NCBI GenBank assembly: GCA_913774665.1
Contig: CAJYHN010000010.1
Coordinates: forward strand, 496,001-560,000
Direction: 5' to 3'
DNA from: an uncultured Microbacterium sp.
GTDB taxonomy: Bacteria; Actinomycetota; Actinomycetes; Actinomycetales; Microbacteriaceae
DNA length: 64,000 bases
Each line of letters opens with the position of its first letter. Within the stretch, counting starts at the first letter, position 1. Below, piece after piece: positions 46,533-54,364 of the stretch. Under the pieces are notes generated by a model that was given only the letters and a program-made list of their open reading frames with translations, was not told the origin of the DNA and did no database searches. The translations under genes were made by a program, and so were the position numbers.

Positions 46533-46910
46533 GCGACGCCCTCTCCCTAAAGTCAGCTACCCTGAGACTTCGGCAACGCCACCCCTTGCAGGTCAGATGC
46601 GGATTCTTTTTCACCCAAGGCATCGGCGATTTCACCCTCCGCGCGAGAACTTGACTCGATCGGCGAGGAAGCCCCCAGCCCCGTGCTGATCGCTTCCATC
46701 TCAGAGACTCCGTTCACATCGCTTACGCAGCGACCCCCTCACTGCAGGGACGACGACCGTCGCCGTTCCGAACCCCCCTCACGCACGTGCTGTTTGCCGC
46801 CGAGTGGGGCGTGCCCGCATGTTCTCGTGCGTCACCCTTCGGCGCCACTCGAGTACGGCGCCACAGGGTGTCGTCCCGCCGCCATTCATCGCACGGGTCG
46901 ACCACCGCTC
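46533..46910. other. 378-base stretch with no recognised gene
   Basis: Apart from the ribosome-binding site of the Ig-like gene (about 46540-46549, minus strand) I find no gene, repeat or RNA here. Composition rises from the lower-GC island back to the genome average across this stretch. A minus-strand run of A's (GGTGAAAAAGAATC, near 46605-46618) may belong to a promoter. Confidence 0.5.
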
Positions 46911-47030
46911 TCAACGCGGGTCGAGGTCGGAGAGCGCGTCGTCTCTCGCCTCGTCATCGGCCGCGCACGCCTCGAACTCGGCCTGCACGCGCGCGCAGCG
47001 GCAGGCGTAGACGATCGACTGCAGCAGCAT
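46911..47030 (-). CDS. 39-residue Cys-containing acidic peptide, coupled to upstream gene
   Basis: A minus-strand ORF of 39 residues begins at an ATG that overlaps the stop of the 158-residue protein gene (TGATG). It has a cysteine-rich start (YACRCARVQAEFEACAADD) and an acidic end (DDEARDDALSDLDPR). The reading frame shows the expected G/C bias at third positions. Spacing and overlap suggest that it is translated after its partner, but there is no recognised family, and annotation pipelines would usually miss it. Confidence 0.5.
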   Translation of the reverse strand: MLLQSIVYACRCARVQAEFEACAADDEARDDALSDLDPR

Positions 47031-47506
47031 CAGCGCACCTCGCCGACGGTGTGGCATCCGGGGCAGGGGAAGGCGATCCGATCACCGACCCGCACATCCC
47101 CCGGGAGCACGACGGTTCCGCACGGCTCCTCCCCGTGCGCGTCGAGCACCGCGAAGGGCTCGTCGTACGCGTGCGAGACGCGACCGAGCAGCCGCGCCTC
47201 GCGCCAGACCGCGTCGAGTCCTGCGGCGCACGCGTCCAAGCGCACCGTGTCGGGCGTGGCGTCCACCACCGTCGCGACCACCACGGTCGTCGACAGGACC
47301 GCGGATGCCACCCCGCCCGACGCCGGGATCACCGCCGGCCCCGTGCAGACGCAGGGCGTGCCGCAGATCTCGGCGTAGCGGCCGACCGACATCGCGAGCA
47401 CGGTGACGTCGTCGAGCGTCGGGGCGGAGCCGGCGGGCCACACCGCGGCGTCGAAGGGCGCCGGGATGCTGGCGCGCAGGGTGGGGAGCAGGGCCGTGAG
47501 AGTCAT
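47030..47506 (-). CDS. Conserved-looking hypothetical protein (158 residues)
   Basis: A 158-residue protein without signal or membrane helix. Cysteines are placed at CGTPCVCTG in the middle and at CPGCH near the C-terminus, the latter resembling half of a zinc site. It starts TLTALLPTLRASIPAPFDAAVWP and has a clear ribosome-binding site (GTGAGAG) before the ATG. I believe related short proteins occur in other Microbacteriaceae but cannot name a family. It is divergent from sufS and followed by a coupled 39-residue ORF. Confidence 0.65.
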   Translation of the reverse strand: MTLTALLPTLRASIPAPFDAAVWPAGSAPTLDDVTVLAMSVGRYAEICGTPCVCTGPAVIPASGGVASAVLSTTVVVATVVDATPDTVRLDACAAGLDAVWREARLLGRVSHAYDEPFAVLDAHGEEPCGTVVLPGDVRVGDRIAFPCPGCHTVGEVR

Positions 47507-47663
47507 GGCATCCGGTCTACGCCGCGGCGATGACCTTCCCCGTCGTGCTTACGGTTCGCGAACGGCCGGGGCCGGCGTTCCTCACTCTTCGCTCGCGGGG
47601 CGGAGGGGCCACGGGGTTCGCGCGGGGCGGGTCACGCACGGCACCCACCCACCCGCCGCCGCG

Positions 47664-47675
47664 TAGCCTAGAACC
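47664..47675 (+). promoter_or_regulatory. Leaderless -10 box (TAGCCT) of sufS
   Basis: TAGCCT (47664-47669) is six bases upstream of the GTG start of sufS and there is no ribosome-binding site. Confidence 0.55.
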
Positions 47676-48980
47676 GTGACCCTCCCCTTCGACGTCGACG
47701 CCGTGCGCGCCGACTTCCCGATCCTCGAGGCCGAGGTCGACGGCCACCCCCTCGTCTACCTCGACTCCGGCGCGACGAGCCAGAAGCCGCGCGCCGTTCT
47801 CGACGCCGAGCGCGACTTCCTCGAGCGCGCGAACGCCGCCGTGCACCGCGGTGCCCACACCCTCGCCGCCGAGGCCACCGAGCTGTTCGAAGACGCCCGC
47901 GTCACGGTGGCGGAGTTCGTGGGGGCCGAGCCCGAGCAACTGGTCTGGACGAGCGGCGCCACCGCGGGCCTCAACCTCGTCGCCGGATCCCTCGGCTACG
48001 CCGGACGCCTGCGCGAAGGCGACGATATCGTGGTCACCGAGGCCGAGCACCACGCCAACCTCATCCCGTGGCAGGAGCTCGCCGCTCGCACGGGAGCGCG
48101 ACTGCGCCACATCCCCGTGCTCGACGACGGCACGCTCGACCTGCACGCCGCCGCCGACCTCATCGGCGAACGCACGAAGATCGTCGCGTTCCCGCACGTC
48201 TCGAACGTGCTCGGCATCGTGAACCCGATCGCGAAGCTCGTCACCCTGGCTCGCGGCGTCGGCGCGCTGACGGTGCTCGACGCGTGTCAGTCGGCTCCGC
48301 ACCTGGTGCTCGACCTGCCGGCATCCGGAGTCGACCTCGCCGTGTTCTCGGGTCACAAGATCTACGGACCGTACGGCATCGGGGCGCTGTGGGGGCGCGA
48401 CGAGGTGCTCGAGTCCCTGCCGCCGTTCACCACGGGCGGGTCGATGATCACGACCGTCACGCTCGACAAGGCCGAGTACCTCCCCCCTCCGCAGCGTTTC
48501 GAGCCGGGGACGCAGCCGGTGTCGCAGGCCGTGGCCCTCGCGGCAGCGGTTCGCTGGCTCGGACAGCACGACCTCGAGGCCGCGCACGCGCACGAGGCGA
48601 TGCTCGAGAAGCGCATGCGCGAGGGACTCCGGTCGATCGACGGCATCCGCCTGCTCGGAGACACGGATGCCGCCGACCGCGTCGCCCTGCAGGCCTTCGA
48701 GGTCGAGGGGGTCCACGCGCACGACGTGGGCCAGTTCCTCGACAGCCGCGGCGTCGCCGTGCGCGTGGGGCACCACTGCGCCCAGCCGCTGCACCGGCGC
48801 TTCGGGATGACCGCGTCGGTGCGCGCGAGCGCGGCGATCCACACGACCGAGGCCGAGGTCGACACCTTCCTCGACGCGGTGTCCGGCGTGCGCGGGTTCT
48901 TCGGGGTCGGCTCCACGGGCGCGGGATCGGGCGCGTCGCGCGCGAGCTCGAGCGCCACCACGACGGGGGTGACCGCATGA
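47676..48980 (+). CDS. sufS: SufS-family cysteine desulfurase
   Basis: A 434-residue PLP enzyme that takes sulfur from cysteine for Fe-S cluster assembly. The PLP lysine is Lys228 in VFSGHKIYGPYGIGAL. The persulfide Cys368 is in RVGHHCAQPLHRRFG, the form typical of SufS (group II). YLDSGATSQKP at the N-terminus and TEAEHHANLIPWQ complete the fold. A Ser/Thr/Gly-rich tail of about 30 residues follows the family end. Its stop overlaps the sufU start by four bases. The scaffold genes sufBCD are not in the window. Confidence 0.95.
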   Translation: MTLPFDVDAVRADFPILEAEVDGHPLVYLDSGATSQKPRAVLDAERDFLERANAAVHRGAHTLAAEATELFEDARVTVAEFVGAEPEQLVWTSGATAGLNLVAGSLGYAGRLREGDDIVVTEAEHHANLIPWQELAARTGARLRHIPVLDDGTLDLHAAADLIGERTKIVAFPHVSNVLGIVNPIAKLVTLARGVGALTVLDACQSAPHLVLDLPASGVDLAVFSGHKIYGPYGIGALWGRDEVLESLPPFTTGGSMITTVTLDKAEYLPPPQRFEPGTQPVSQAVALAAAVRWLGQHDLEAAHAHEAMLEKRMREGLRSIDGIRLLGDTDAADRVALQAFEVEGVHAHDVGQFLDSRGVAVRVGHHCAQPLHRRFGMTASVRASAAIHTTEAEVDTFLDAVSGVRGFFGVGSTGAGSGASRASSSATTTGVTA

Positions 48981-49432
48981 GCGGCCTCGAATCCCTGTAC
49001 CAGGAGCTCATCCTCGACCACGCGAAGAACCGTCGCGGCTTCGGGCTCGTCGAGCCCGGCGCGCACAGCGCCACGGTGCACCAGCGCAATCCGGTGTGCG
49101 GCGACGAGATCACGCTGCGGGTCTCCGTCGACGGAGATCGGATCAGCTCAGTCACCTGGGAGGGCGCGGGATGCTCGATCTCGCAGGCCTCGGCGTCGAT
49201 GCTGGTGGCCCTGCTGCAGGAAGACGGGGGCGACGAGGGGATGCCGCGCGCCGACGCCGAGACCCTGATCGCGTCGTTCCGTGAGGCGCTGCGCTCGCGC
49301 GGCAAGATCCCCCTCGACGAGGAGACCTTCGCCGACGCCGCCGCCCTGTCGGGGGTGTCGAAGTACACCGCGCGCGTGAAGTGCGCGATGCTCGCGTGGG
49401 TCGCGCTCGAAGAGGGGTTGCGGCAGGCCTGA
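48977..49432 (+). CDS. sufU: SufU, Fe-S assembly sulfur-transfer protein
   Basis: A 151-residue NifU/IscU-like protein that accepts persulfide from SufS. The zinc/sulfur ligands are Cys41 and Asp43 (NPVCGDEI), Cys66 (GAGCSIS) and Cys136 (RVKCAMLAW). The insertion of about 20 residues between the second and third Cys, seen here as the GGDEGMPRADAE region, separates SufU from IscU. It is coupled to sufS through ATGA, which matches their known one-to-one interaction. Confidence 0.94.
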   Translation: MSGLESLYQELILDHAKNRRGFGLVEPGAHSATVHQRNPVCGDEITLRVSVDGDRISSVTWEGAGCSISQASASMLVALLQEDGGDEGMPRADAETLIASFREALRSRGKIPLDEETFADAAALSGVSKYTARVKCAMLAWVALEEGLRQA

Positions 49433-49493
49433 GGTCGTGGCATCCGGGCGTCCCCGCTCCCACGCCCGCGCTGGGTTCCACGCCCACGCCCGT

Positions 49494-49550
49494 TGAGTGT
49501 CCAAAACCCTCGGACCTTTCAAACAATCGTCCGGATGTTTTGGACACACG
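49494..49550. repeat. Family C 57-nt hairpin
   Basis: GTGTCCAAAAC and GTTTTGGACAC form a perfect 11-bp stem, and CGGAC/GTCCG a second inner stem, within 57 nt. It lies between two genes of the same orientation (sufU and the DUF1801 gene). The outermost bases no longer pair. Confidence 0.85.
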
Positions 49551-49606
49551 ACGGGCGGGCGTGCCGCGGCGATATCCTGCGTCCATCACGGGAGAGGGCG
49601 GATGCC

Positions 49607-50041
49607 ATGGCCAACGGATTCAGCGCGGAAGAACGCGCGGCGATGAAGCAGCGGGCCGAAGAACTTCAGGCCATGAAGGGCTTGAAGGGCTCGGCGAAGC
49701 TGCAGAAGGAGAACGAGGCCTGTCTCGAGGCGATCGAGAAGCTCGAGGGCGCCGACCGCGCGATCGCCGAGCGCGTGCACGTGATCGTTCTCGAAGAGGC
49801 ACCGCACCTGAACCCGAAGACGTACTACGGCTTCCCGGCCTACGCCAAGGACGGCAAGGTCGTGGTGTTCTATCAGCCGGCGTCGAAGTTCAAGACGCGG
49901 TACGGCACGGTCAGCTTCGACGAGACCGCGCAGCTCGACGACGGGCCGATGTGGCCGGTGTCGTTCGTCGTGCTCGAGGTGACGCCCGACGTCGAGCAGA
50001 GCCTGCGCGATCTGGTGCGCCGCGCGGCGCCCGCGGCCTGA
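49607..50041 (+). CDS. DUF1801-domain protein
   Basis: A 144-residue cytoplasmic protein. The C-terminal 90 residues form a DUF1801 (YdhG-like) domain with HVIVLEEAPHLNPKTYYGFPAYAKDGKVVVFYQP given here only as the region from residue 62 to 95. The N-terminal 45 residues are a charged helix (EERAAMKQRAEELQAMKGLK). Relatives are sometimes called iron chaperones by analogy with frataxin-like folds, but no function is established. The nearby suf genes make an iron link tempting, not proven. Confidence 0.8.
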   Translation: MANGFSAEERAAMKQRAEELQAMKGLKGSAKLQKENEACLEAIEKLEGADRAIAERVHVIVLEEAPHLNPKTYYGFPAYAKDGKVVVFYQPASKFKTRYGTVSFDETAQLDDGPMWPVSFVVLEVTPDVEQSLRDLVRRAAPAA

Positions 50042-50231
50042 CGAGAAGAGTTCTCAACTACCCCCGGTACGGGTGACAGCGATTGACGGCATGCCGGGTC
50101 ACGAGTTTGGCTGAGGGCATCCGCTCGTGACGCCGTGATCCGAGATCGCCCGCCGCGATCGGACGGGTCTGCGGGCCCCGCCCCGCAGGACACGACAAGG
50201 CTGGGCGGACGCCCGGCCGGAGAGGACGAAG

Positions 50232-51449
50232 ATGTCCGGCAACAAGGCAGTGGCGTACAAAGAACCCGGTGTCGTGGAGGTCATCGACACCCCGTATCCG
50301 GAGTTCGAGCTCAAGGACGGTCCCGGCGTCAATCCGGCGAACGTCGGCCGAAAGGTCCCCCACGGTGCGATCCTGCGCACCGTCTCCACCAACATCTGCG
50401 GCTCCGACCAGCACATGGTGCGCGGGCGCACCACCGCTCCGGCCGGTCTGGTGCTCGGGCACGAGATCACCGGCGAGGTGATCGAGGTCGGTCCCGACGT
50501 CGAGTTCGTCAAGGTCGGCGACATCGTCTCGGTGCCGTTCAACATCGCCTGCGGGCGGTGTCGCAACTGCAAGGAGGGCAAGACCGGAATCTGCCTCAAC
50601 GTGAACCCCGATCGCCCCGGCAGCGCCTACGGCTACGTCGACATGGGCGGCTGGGTCGGCGGCCAGGCCGAGTACGTGCTCGTCCCCTATGCGGACTGGA
50701 ACCTGCTGGTCTTCCCCGACCGCGAGCAGGCGCTCGAGAAGATCCTCGATCTCACGATGCTGTCCGACATCTTCCCCACCGGCTTCCACGGCGCCTACAC
50801 CGCGGGAGTGCGTCCGGGATCGACGGTGTACATCGCCGGCGCGGGTCCGGTCGGCATCGCCGCCGCCGTCGGCGCGCAGCTGCTGGGTGCGGCCGCCGTG
50901 CTCGTCGGCGACCTCAACGCCGACCGTCTCGAACAGGTGCGCTCGCTCGGCTTCGAGAGCGTCGACGTGTCGAAGGGCGACCCGCGCGATCAGATCGAGC
51001 AGATCCTCGGGACCCCCGAAGTGGATGCCGCCGTCGACGCGGTCGGCTTCGAGGCCCGCGGTCACGGCTCCGACTCGTCGCACGAAGCCCCGGCGACCGT
51101 GCTCAACTCGCTGTTCGACATCACCGCGGCGGGTGGAGCCCTTGGCATCCCGGGTCTGTACGTGACCGGCGACCCGGGCGGAGTCGACGAGGCGGCCAAG
51201 GTCGGTTCGCTGTCGTTGCGCCTCGGGCTCGGCTGGGCGAAGTCGCTGTCGTTCACGACGGGTCAGTGCCCGGTGATGAAGTACAACCGGCAGTTGATGA
51301 TGGCGATCCTGCACGACAAGGTGCAGATCGCGAAGGCCGTCAACGCCACGCCCATCAGCCTCGACGACGCGCCCCAGGGCTACGCCGACTTCGACAAGGG
51401 CGCCCCGCGCAAGTACGTGCTGAACCCGAACGGGTACATCACGGGCTGA
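50232..51449 (+). CDS. fdhA: Glutathione-independent formaldehyde dehydrogenase
   Basis: A 405-residue zinc-containing NAD+ enzyme that oxidises formaldehyde without glutathione (Pseudomonas putida FdhA type). Catalytic zinc ligands begin with Cys56 in STNICGSDQHMVRGR. The structural-zinc lobe is CGRCRNCKEGKTGIC. The NAD loop is VYIAGAGPVGIAAAVGAQLLG. The start NKAVAYKEPGVVEVIDTPYP and end PRKYVLNPNGYITG are family-specific, as is the inserted region around HGSDSSHEAPA. The ATG has GGAGAGGACG upstream. It probably detoxifies formaldehyde from demethylation reactions. Confidence 0.92.
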   Translation: MSGNKAVAYKEPGVVEVIDTPYPEFELKDGPGVNPANVGRKVPHGAILRTVSTNICGSDQHMVRGRTTAPAGLVLGHEITGEVIEVGPDVEFVKVGDIVSVPFNIACGRCRNCKEGKTGICLNVNPDRPGSAYGYVDMGGWVGGQAEYVLVPYADWNLLVFPDREQALEKILDLTMLSDIFPTGFHGAYTAGVRPGSTVYIAGAGPVGIAAAVGAQLLGAAAVLVGDLNADRLEQVRSLGFESVDVSKGDPRDQIEQILGTPEVDAAVDAVGFEARGHGSDSSHEAPATVLNSLFDITAAGGALGIPGLYVTGDPGGVDEAAKVGSLSLRLGLGWAKSLSFTTGQCPVMKYNRQLMMAILHDKVQIAKAVNATPISLDDAPQGYADFDKGAPRKYVLNPNGYITG

Positions 51450-51510
51450 TCGGACGCCGTCTCCCGCCGATGCGCCGAGGCGGGACCGGGAGGGGTACTC
51501 CGCCCGACCG

Positions 51511-52164
51511 ACACGACTCCTGCAGATTCGCGTCGTTCGGCCATTTCGGCCGGGAATTCGGCCGATCTGCAGGAGTCGTGCACGGGTGGGGGCTGGTTCC
51601 CGGCGTTCCCGGCCCGGCAGCCCGATCCCGCCGGTCCCCGCCGGATCCGGCCGGCCGGCACAACTCCTGCAGAACCAGCGCGCCCCCGGCCTCGGGCGCC
51701 GGGCTGCGCCCGATCTGCAGGAGTTGTGCATGGGTTGGGCCTGGTTCCCGGTCCGGCAGCCCGATCCCGCCGGTCCCCGTCAGATCCAGCCGGCCGGCAC
51801 AACTCCTGCAGAACCAGCGCGCCCCCGCCCTCGGCCGCCGGGCTGCGCCCGATCTGCAGGAGTTGTGCACGGGCGGGGCCTGGCTCCCGGCGTTCCCGGC
51901 CCGGCAGCCCGATCTCGCCGGTCCCCGTCAGATCCAGCCGGCCGGCACAACTCCTGCAGAATCCGCGTACCCCCGGCCTTTGCCACCGGGACCTGCCAGA
52001 TCTGCAGGAGTCGTGCACGGGTGGGGCGTGGCTCCCGGCGTTCCCGGCCCGGCAGCCCGATCCCGCCGGTCCCCGTCCGATCCAGCCGGCTGGCACAACT
52101 CCTGCAAAACCAGCGCGCCCCCGGCCTCGGCCGCCGAAACCCGTCCGATCTGCAGGAGTCGTGC
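51511..52164. repeat. Tandem array of five family A hairpins
   Basis: Five 71-72-nt hairpins at 51511-51581, 51658-51729, 51797-51868, 51945-52016 and 52093-52164 repeat every 139-148 bases. Each has GCACAACTCCTGCAG (or close) at the left and CTGCAGGAGTYGTGC at the right, a 15-bp stem. The spacers are conserved too, with CCGGCGTTCCCGGCCCGGC and CCCGATCYCGCCGGTCCCCG in nearly every unit. The array fills the 721-base gap between the convergent fdhA and SRPBCC genes; no coding sequence is visible. Confidence 0.9.
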
Positions 52165-52170
52165 GGCCGG

Positions 52171-53148
52171 TCAGCCCAGCACGACCCGCTCCATGCGGCC
52201 GAAGCTCTCCTCCATACCGTCGACCATGCCCGTGGCGAGCACGGCGTCGCGGGTGGCGGCATCCGGATACTCGATCAGCAGGGTAACCAGCGTCGCGCCG
52301 TCTTCCTCGTACAGCGAGAGGTCGTTGGTCGTGGTCGGCAGGTCGGTGCCGGTCATGTGCTCGGTCTGCACCATGCGCCGCGGCTCATCGAGCAGCAGGA
52401 TCTCTCCGTCGAAGCCGAACGACTCCCCCTCGGTTCCCGGCTCGGGCTCCCACGCGATGCGGTAGCGGCCGCCCTCGCGGCGGTCGATCTCGCTCACCGA
52501 CATGCGCCAGCCGTCGGGTCCGAGCATCCATCGCCGCATGAGCTCGGGGTCGAGGTGCGCGCGCCAGACGAGCTCGCGCGGCCCTTCGATCAGCCTCGTG
52601 ATGCGCACGTGCTGGTCGCTGAGGATCTCGAGTCGCGTCCCCTGGCCTTGGGCGAAGGCGCGCAGGCCCTGCAGCACCGCGTCGAGCTGATTCATCGCGA
52701 GGGTCGAACCCTCCACGGCGCCCATCGCCACGACCTGCTCGAGGGCGTCGACCGAGGCGAAGCGGCTGACGTTGGTCATCCGCGAGCCCTCAGACGTGGC
52801 CTCGAAGGTGAAGGCCATGCGCATGGACGGCATCCCCTCGATCGGCTCGCCGGTCTCGTCGGCGAACGAATCGACCACCTCGAACGCGCGCGGTTCGTCG
52901 ATGGCGGTGAACTCCCACGCCCCGCCCGCGCGCTCCCCCCGCGGCGAGGTCATGTGGTACTTCGCGTGACCGCCGACGCGGAAGTCGAACGCGTCGAAGG
53001 TCGACGGCCAGCCGGGCGGCCCCCAGAAGCGTTCGAGCTGCCGCGGATCGGTGAACACGGCCCACAGGCGCTCGGGCCCGACGGCGAAGTCGGCGACCAG
53101 GGTCAGAGTGAGCGCATCGAGGTCGGTCTCGACGGATGTGACGGGCAT
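52171..53148 (-). CDS. Tandem SRPBCC (AHSA1-like) protein
   Basis: A 325-residue protein with two copies of the AHSA1-type START-like fold. The first covers residues 1-150 (VADFAVGPERLWAVFTDPRQLERFWGPPGWP), the second residues 165-320 (RLIEGPRELVWRAHLDPELMRRWMLGPDGW), both shown here only as their opening strands. Each copy ends in an LLIEYPDAATRDAVL-like helix region. Such proteins bind hydrophobic ligands or act as Hsp90-cochaperone-like folds; the ligand is unknown. AAGGAG precedes the ATG. It follows an ArsR-type gene by 18 bases, the usual two-gene arrangement for this family. Confidence 0.88.
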   Translation of the reverse strand: MPVTSVETDLDALTLTLVADFAVGPERLWAVFTDPRQLERFWGPPGWPSTFDAFDFRVGGHAKYHMTSPRGERAGGAWEFTAIDEPRAFEVVDSFADETGEPIEGMPSMRMAFTFEATSEGSRMTNVSRFASVDALEQVVAMGAVEGSTLAMNQLDAVLQGLRAFAQGQGTRLEILSDQHVRITRLIEGPRELVWRAHLDPELMRRWMLGPDGWRMSVSEIDRREGGRYRIAWEPEPGTEGESFGFDGEILLLDEPRRMVQTEHMTGTDLPTTTNDLSLYEEDGATLVTLLIEYPDAATRDAVLATGMVDGMEESFGRMERVVLG

Positions 53149-53166
53149 GACGGACTCCTTCGTCGG

Positions 53167-53562
53167 TCAGTTCTCAGGGGTGGATGCCGTGCGCGCGGGC
53201 GTCTCGCGATTCGGAACGGATGCCGCGGCATCCGCCTCCTCGGACAGCAGCGCGTCGAGTCGATCGATGCGCCCGCGCCAAAGCTCTTCGTACGAGCGGA
53301 GCAGCCGCTGTACCCGGTCGAGGGCGGCGGGGTCGGCACGCACGAGCCTGACCCTCCCCTCCGCGCGCTTGGTGATCAGCCGCGCCTCGGCGAGCACGGC
53401 GATGTGCTTCGACACCGCCGCGAACGACATCGCGTAGGCAGCCGCGAGCTGGGTCACCGACTGCTCGGCAACCAGCGTGCGCCGCACGATGTCGCGCCGC
53501 GTGGCATCGGCGAGGGCGTGGAACACCCGGTCGATGTCGGCGTCGCTCTGTTGCTCAACCAT
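53167..53562 (-). CDS. ArsR-family transcriptional regulator
   Basis: A 131-residue winged-helix repressor (SRPBCC-associated ArsR group). It starts VEQQSDADIDRVFHALADATRRDIVRR and has the recognition region SVTQLAAAYAMSFAAVSKHIAVLAEA, split over two helices. No CxC metal site is present, so it does not sense arsenic in the classical way. The ATG sits inside a palindrome that overlaps the promoter, pointing to autoregulation. An in-frame TTG four codons upstream is a less likely start because it would lie in the -10 region. Confidence 0.9.
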   Translation of the reverse strand: MVEQQSDADIDRVFHALADATRRDIVRRTLVAEQSVTQLAAAYAMSFAAVSKHIAVLAEARLITKRAEGRVRLVRADPAALDRVQRLLRSYEELWRGRIDRLDALLSEEADAAASVPNRETPARTASTPEN

Positions 53563-53576
53563 TTGGTTGAACAATA
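53551..53576 (-). promoter_or_regulatory. ArsR operator overlapping -10 and start codon
   Basis: TTGCTCAACCATTTGGTTGA continuing to ACAA forms a 24-bp palindrome (53551-53574) with one mismatched pair; the core TCAACCA-TT-TGGTTGA is perfect. On the minus strand TATTGT (53571-53576) is a -10 box eight bases from the ATG. A bound regulator would cover both promoter and start codon. Confidence 0.75.
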
Positions 53577-53733
53577 GCGCCGCTCAAGCGCGATGGCAAG
53601 GCCCCTCACTGTCGGATACCAATCAGCCCACGCTCGAGGTCTCCCTCTCGCCCGTGAAAAATCACAATCTCATCGCGAGCGACCGAGTGGAGAGTCAGCG
53701 AGCTCTAGTGAACATGCTTCGTAAGGTAATCCG

Positions 53734-54240
53734 ATGAGACGCGGACTCAGCCCCCTGATCTTGACTTTGGCTCTTCTCGGAGCGCTCAGCGGCTGCTCGA
53801 CGGCAACGAAAGGCAACACTGTGGACGAGACCTTGGCCGTGTGGGGCGCTAAGGCAATCGCGCAATCGATGGAGAACGAGTTGGCCGAGTATGTACCTGC
53901 AAGCAGCGTTTTGTCGACGGAGCAGCTAGACAAGGGCATTCTTCTGAGTTGCGACATCGATGGCGTCTACCAATGGACGGGGCACAAGTACGTGGCCCTC
54001 TCTGGTCCAGTCGACGACCAGCAGGTGGTAGACGAGGTTGCGCAGACATTCGCGAATAGACCGCCCTTCGCAGCTCAAATTGAGATGACGCAGGATGGCG
54101 CCCCCCGCGCGCGAGTGGTGGGCCCGGCGGGCTCGTCATACTCCATCGTCGCCAGCGTCGACCGCTCCCGCATCGAGATCTTCTCCTTCTCGCCGTGCTT
54201 CCGGCTGCCCGATGACATGAGCCGGCGCGCAGAGTACTGA
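53734..54240 (+). CDS. Hypothetical lipoprotein in lower-GC DNA
   Basis: A 168-residue protein with a lipoprotein signal (LILTLALLGALSGCST, lipobox LSGC). The mature part has one further pair of cysteines (LLSCDID and SPCFRLP) and no recognisable domain. Local GC is clearly below average (53701-53760 is 53%). The ribosome-binding site is weak (GTAAGGTAAT). It stands between an ArsR operon and convergent genes and may be a recent acquisition. Function unknown. Confidence 0.7.
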   Translation: MRRGLSPLILTLALLGALSGCSTATKGNTVDETLAVWGAKAIAQSMENELAEYVPASSVLSTEQLDKGILLSCDIDGVYQWTGHKYVALSGPVDDQQVVDEVAQTFANRPPFAAQIEMTQDGAPRARVVGPAGSSYSIVASVDRSRIEIFSFSPCFRLPDDMSRRAEY

Positions 54241-54364
54241 GCGGAGAAAGTCCGCGGGGCTCTGCGACGACGCCTGAGCCTTGGCACCCGCGCTCTATCC
54301 GGCCCCGAGAATCACGCGCTGACGACCGCGCAGAACGACAAACCGCAGGATCCCGGCCCGCCTG

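Noticed and set aside
44893-46700. The lower-GC island as a prophage or integrative element
   Set aside because: No integrase, att-like direct repeats, tRNA gene or phage gene is visible; only one exported protein is encoded.
51511-52164. The periodic array as a CRISPR
   Set aside because: Units are about 148 bp, the repeated part is itself a 72-nt palindrome, and the spacers are similar to each other. CRISPR spacers are unique and about 30-40 bp, and no cas gene is present.
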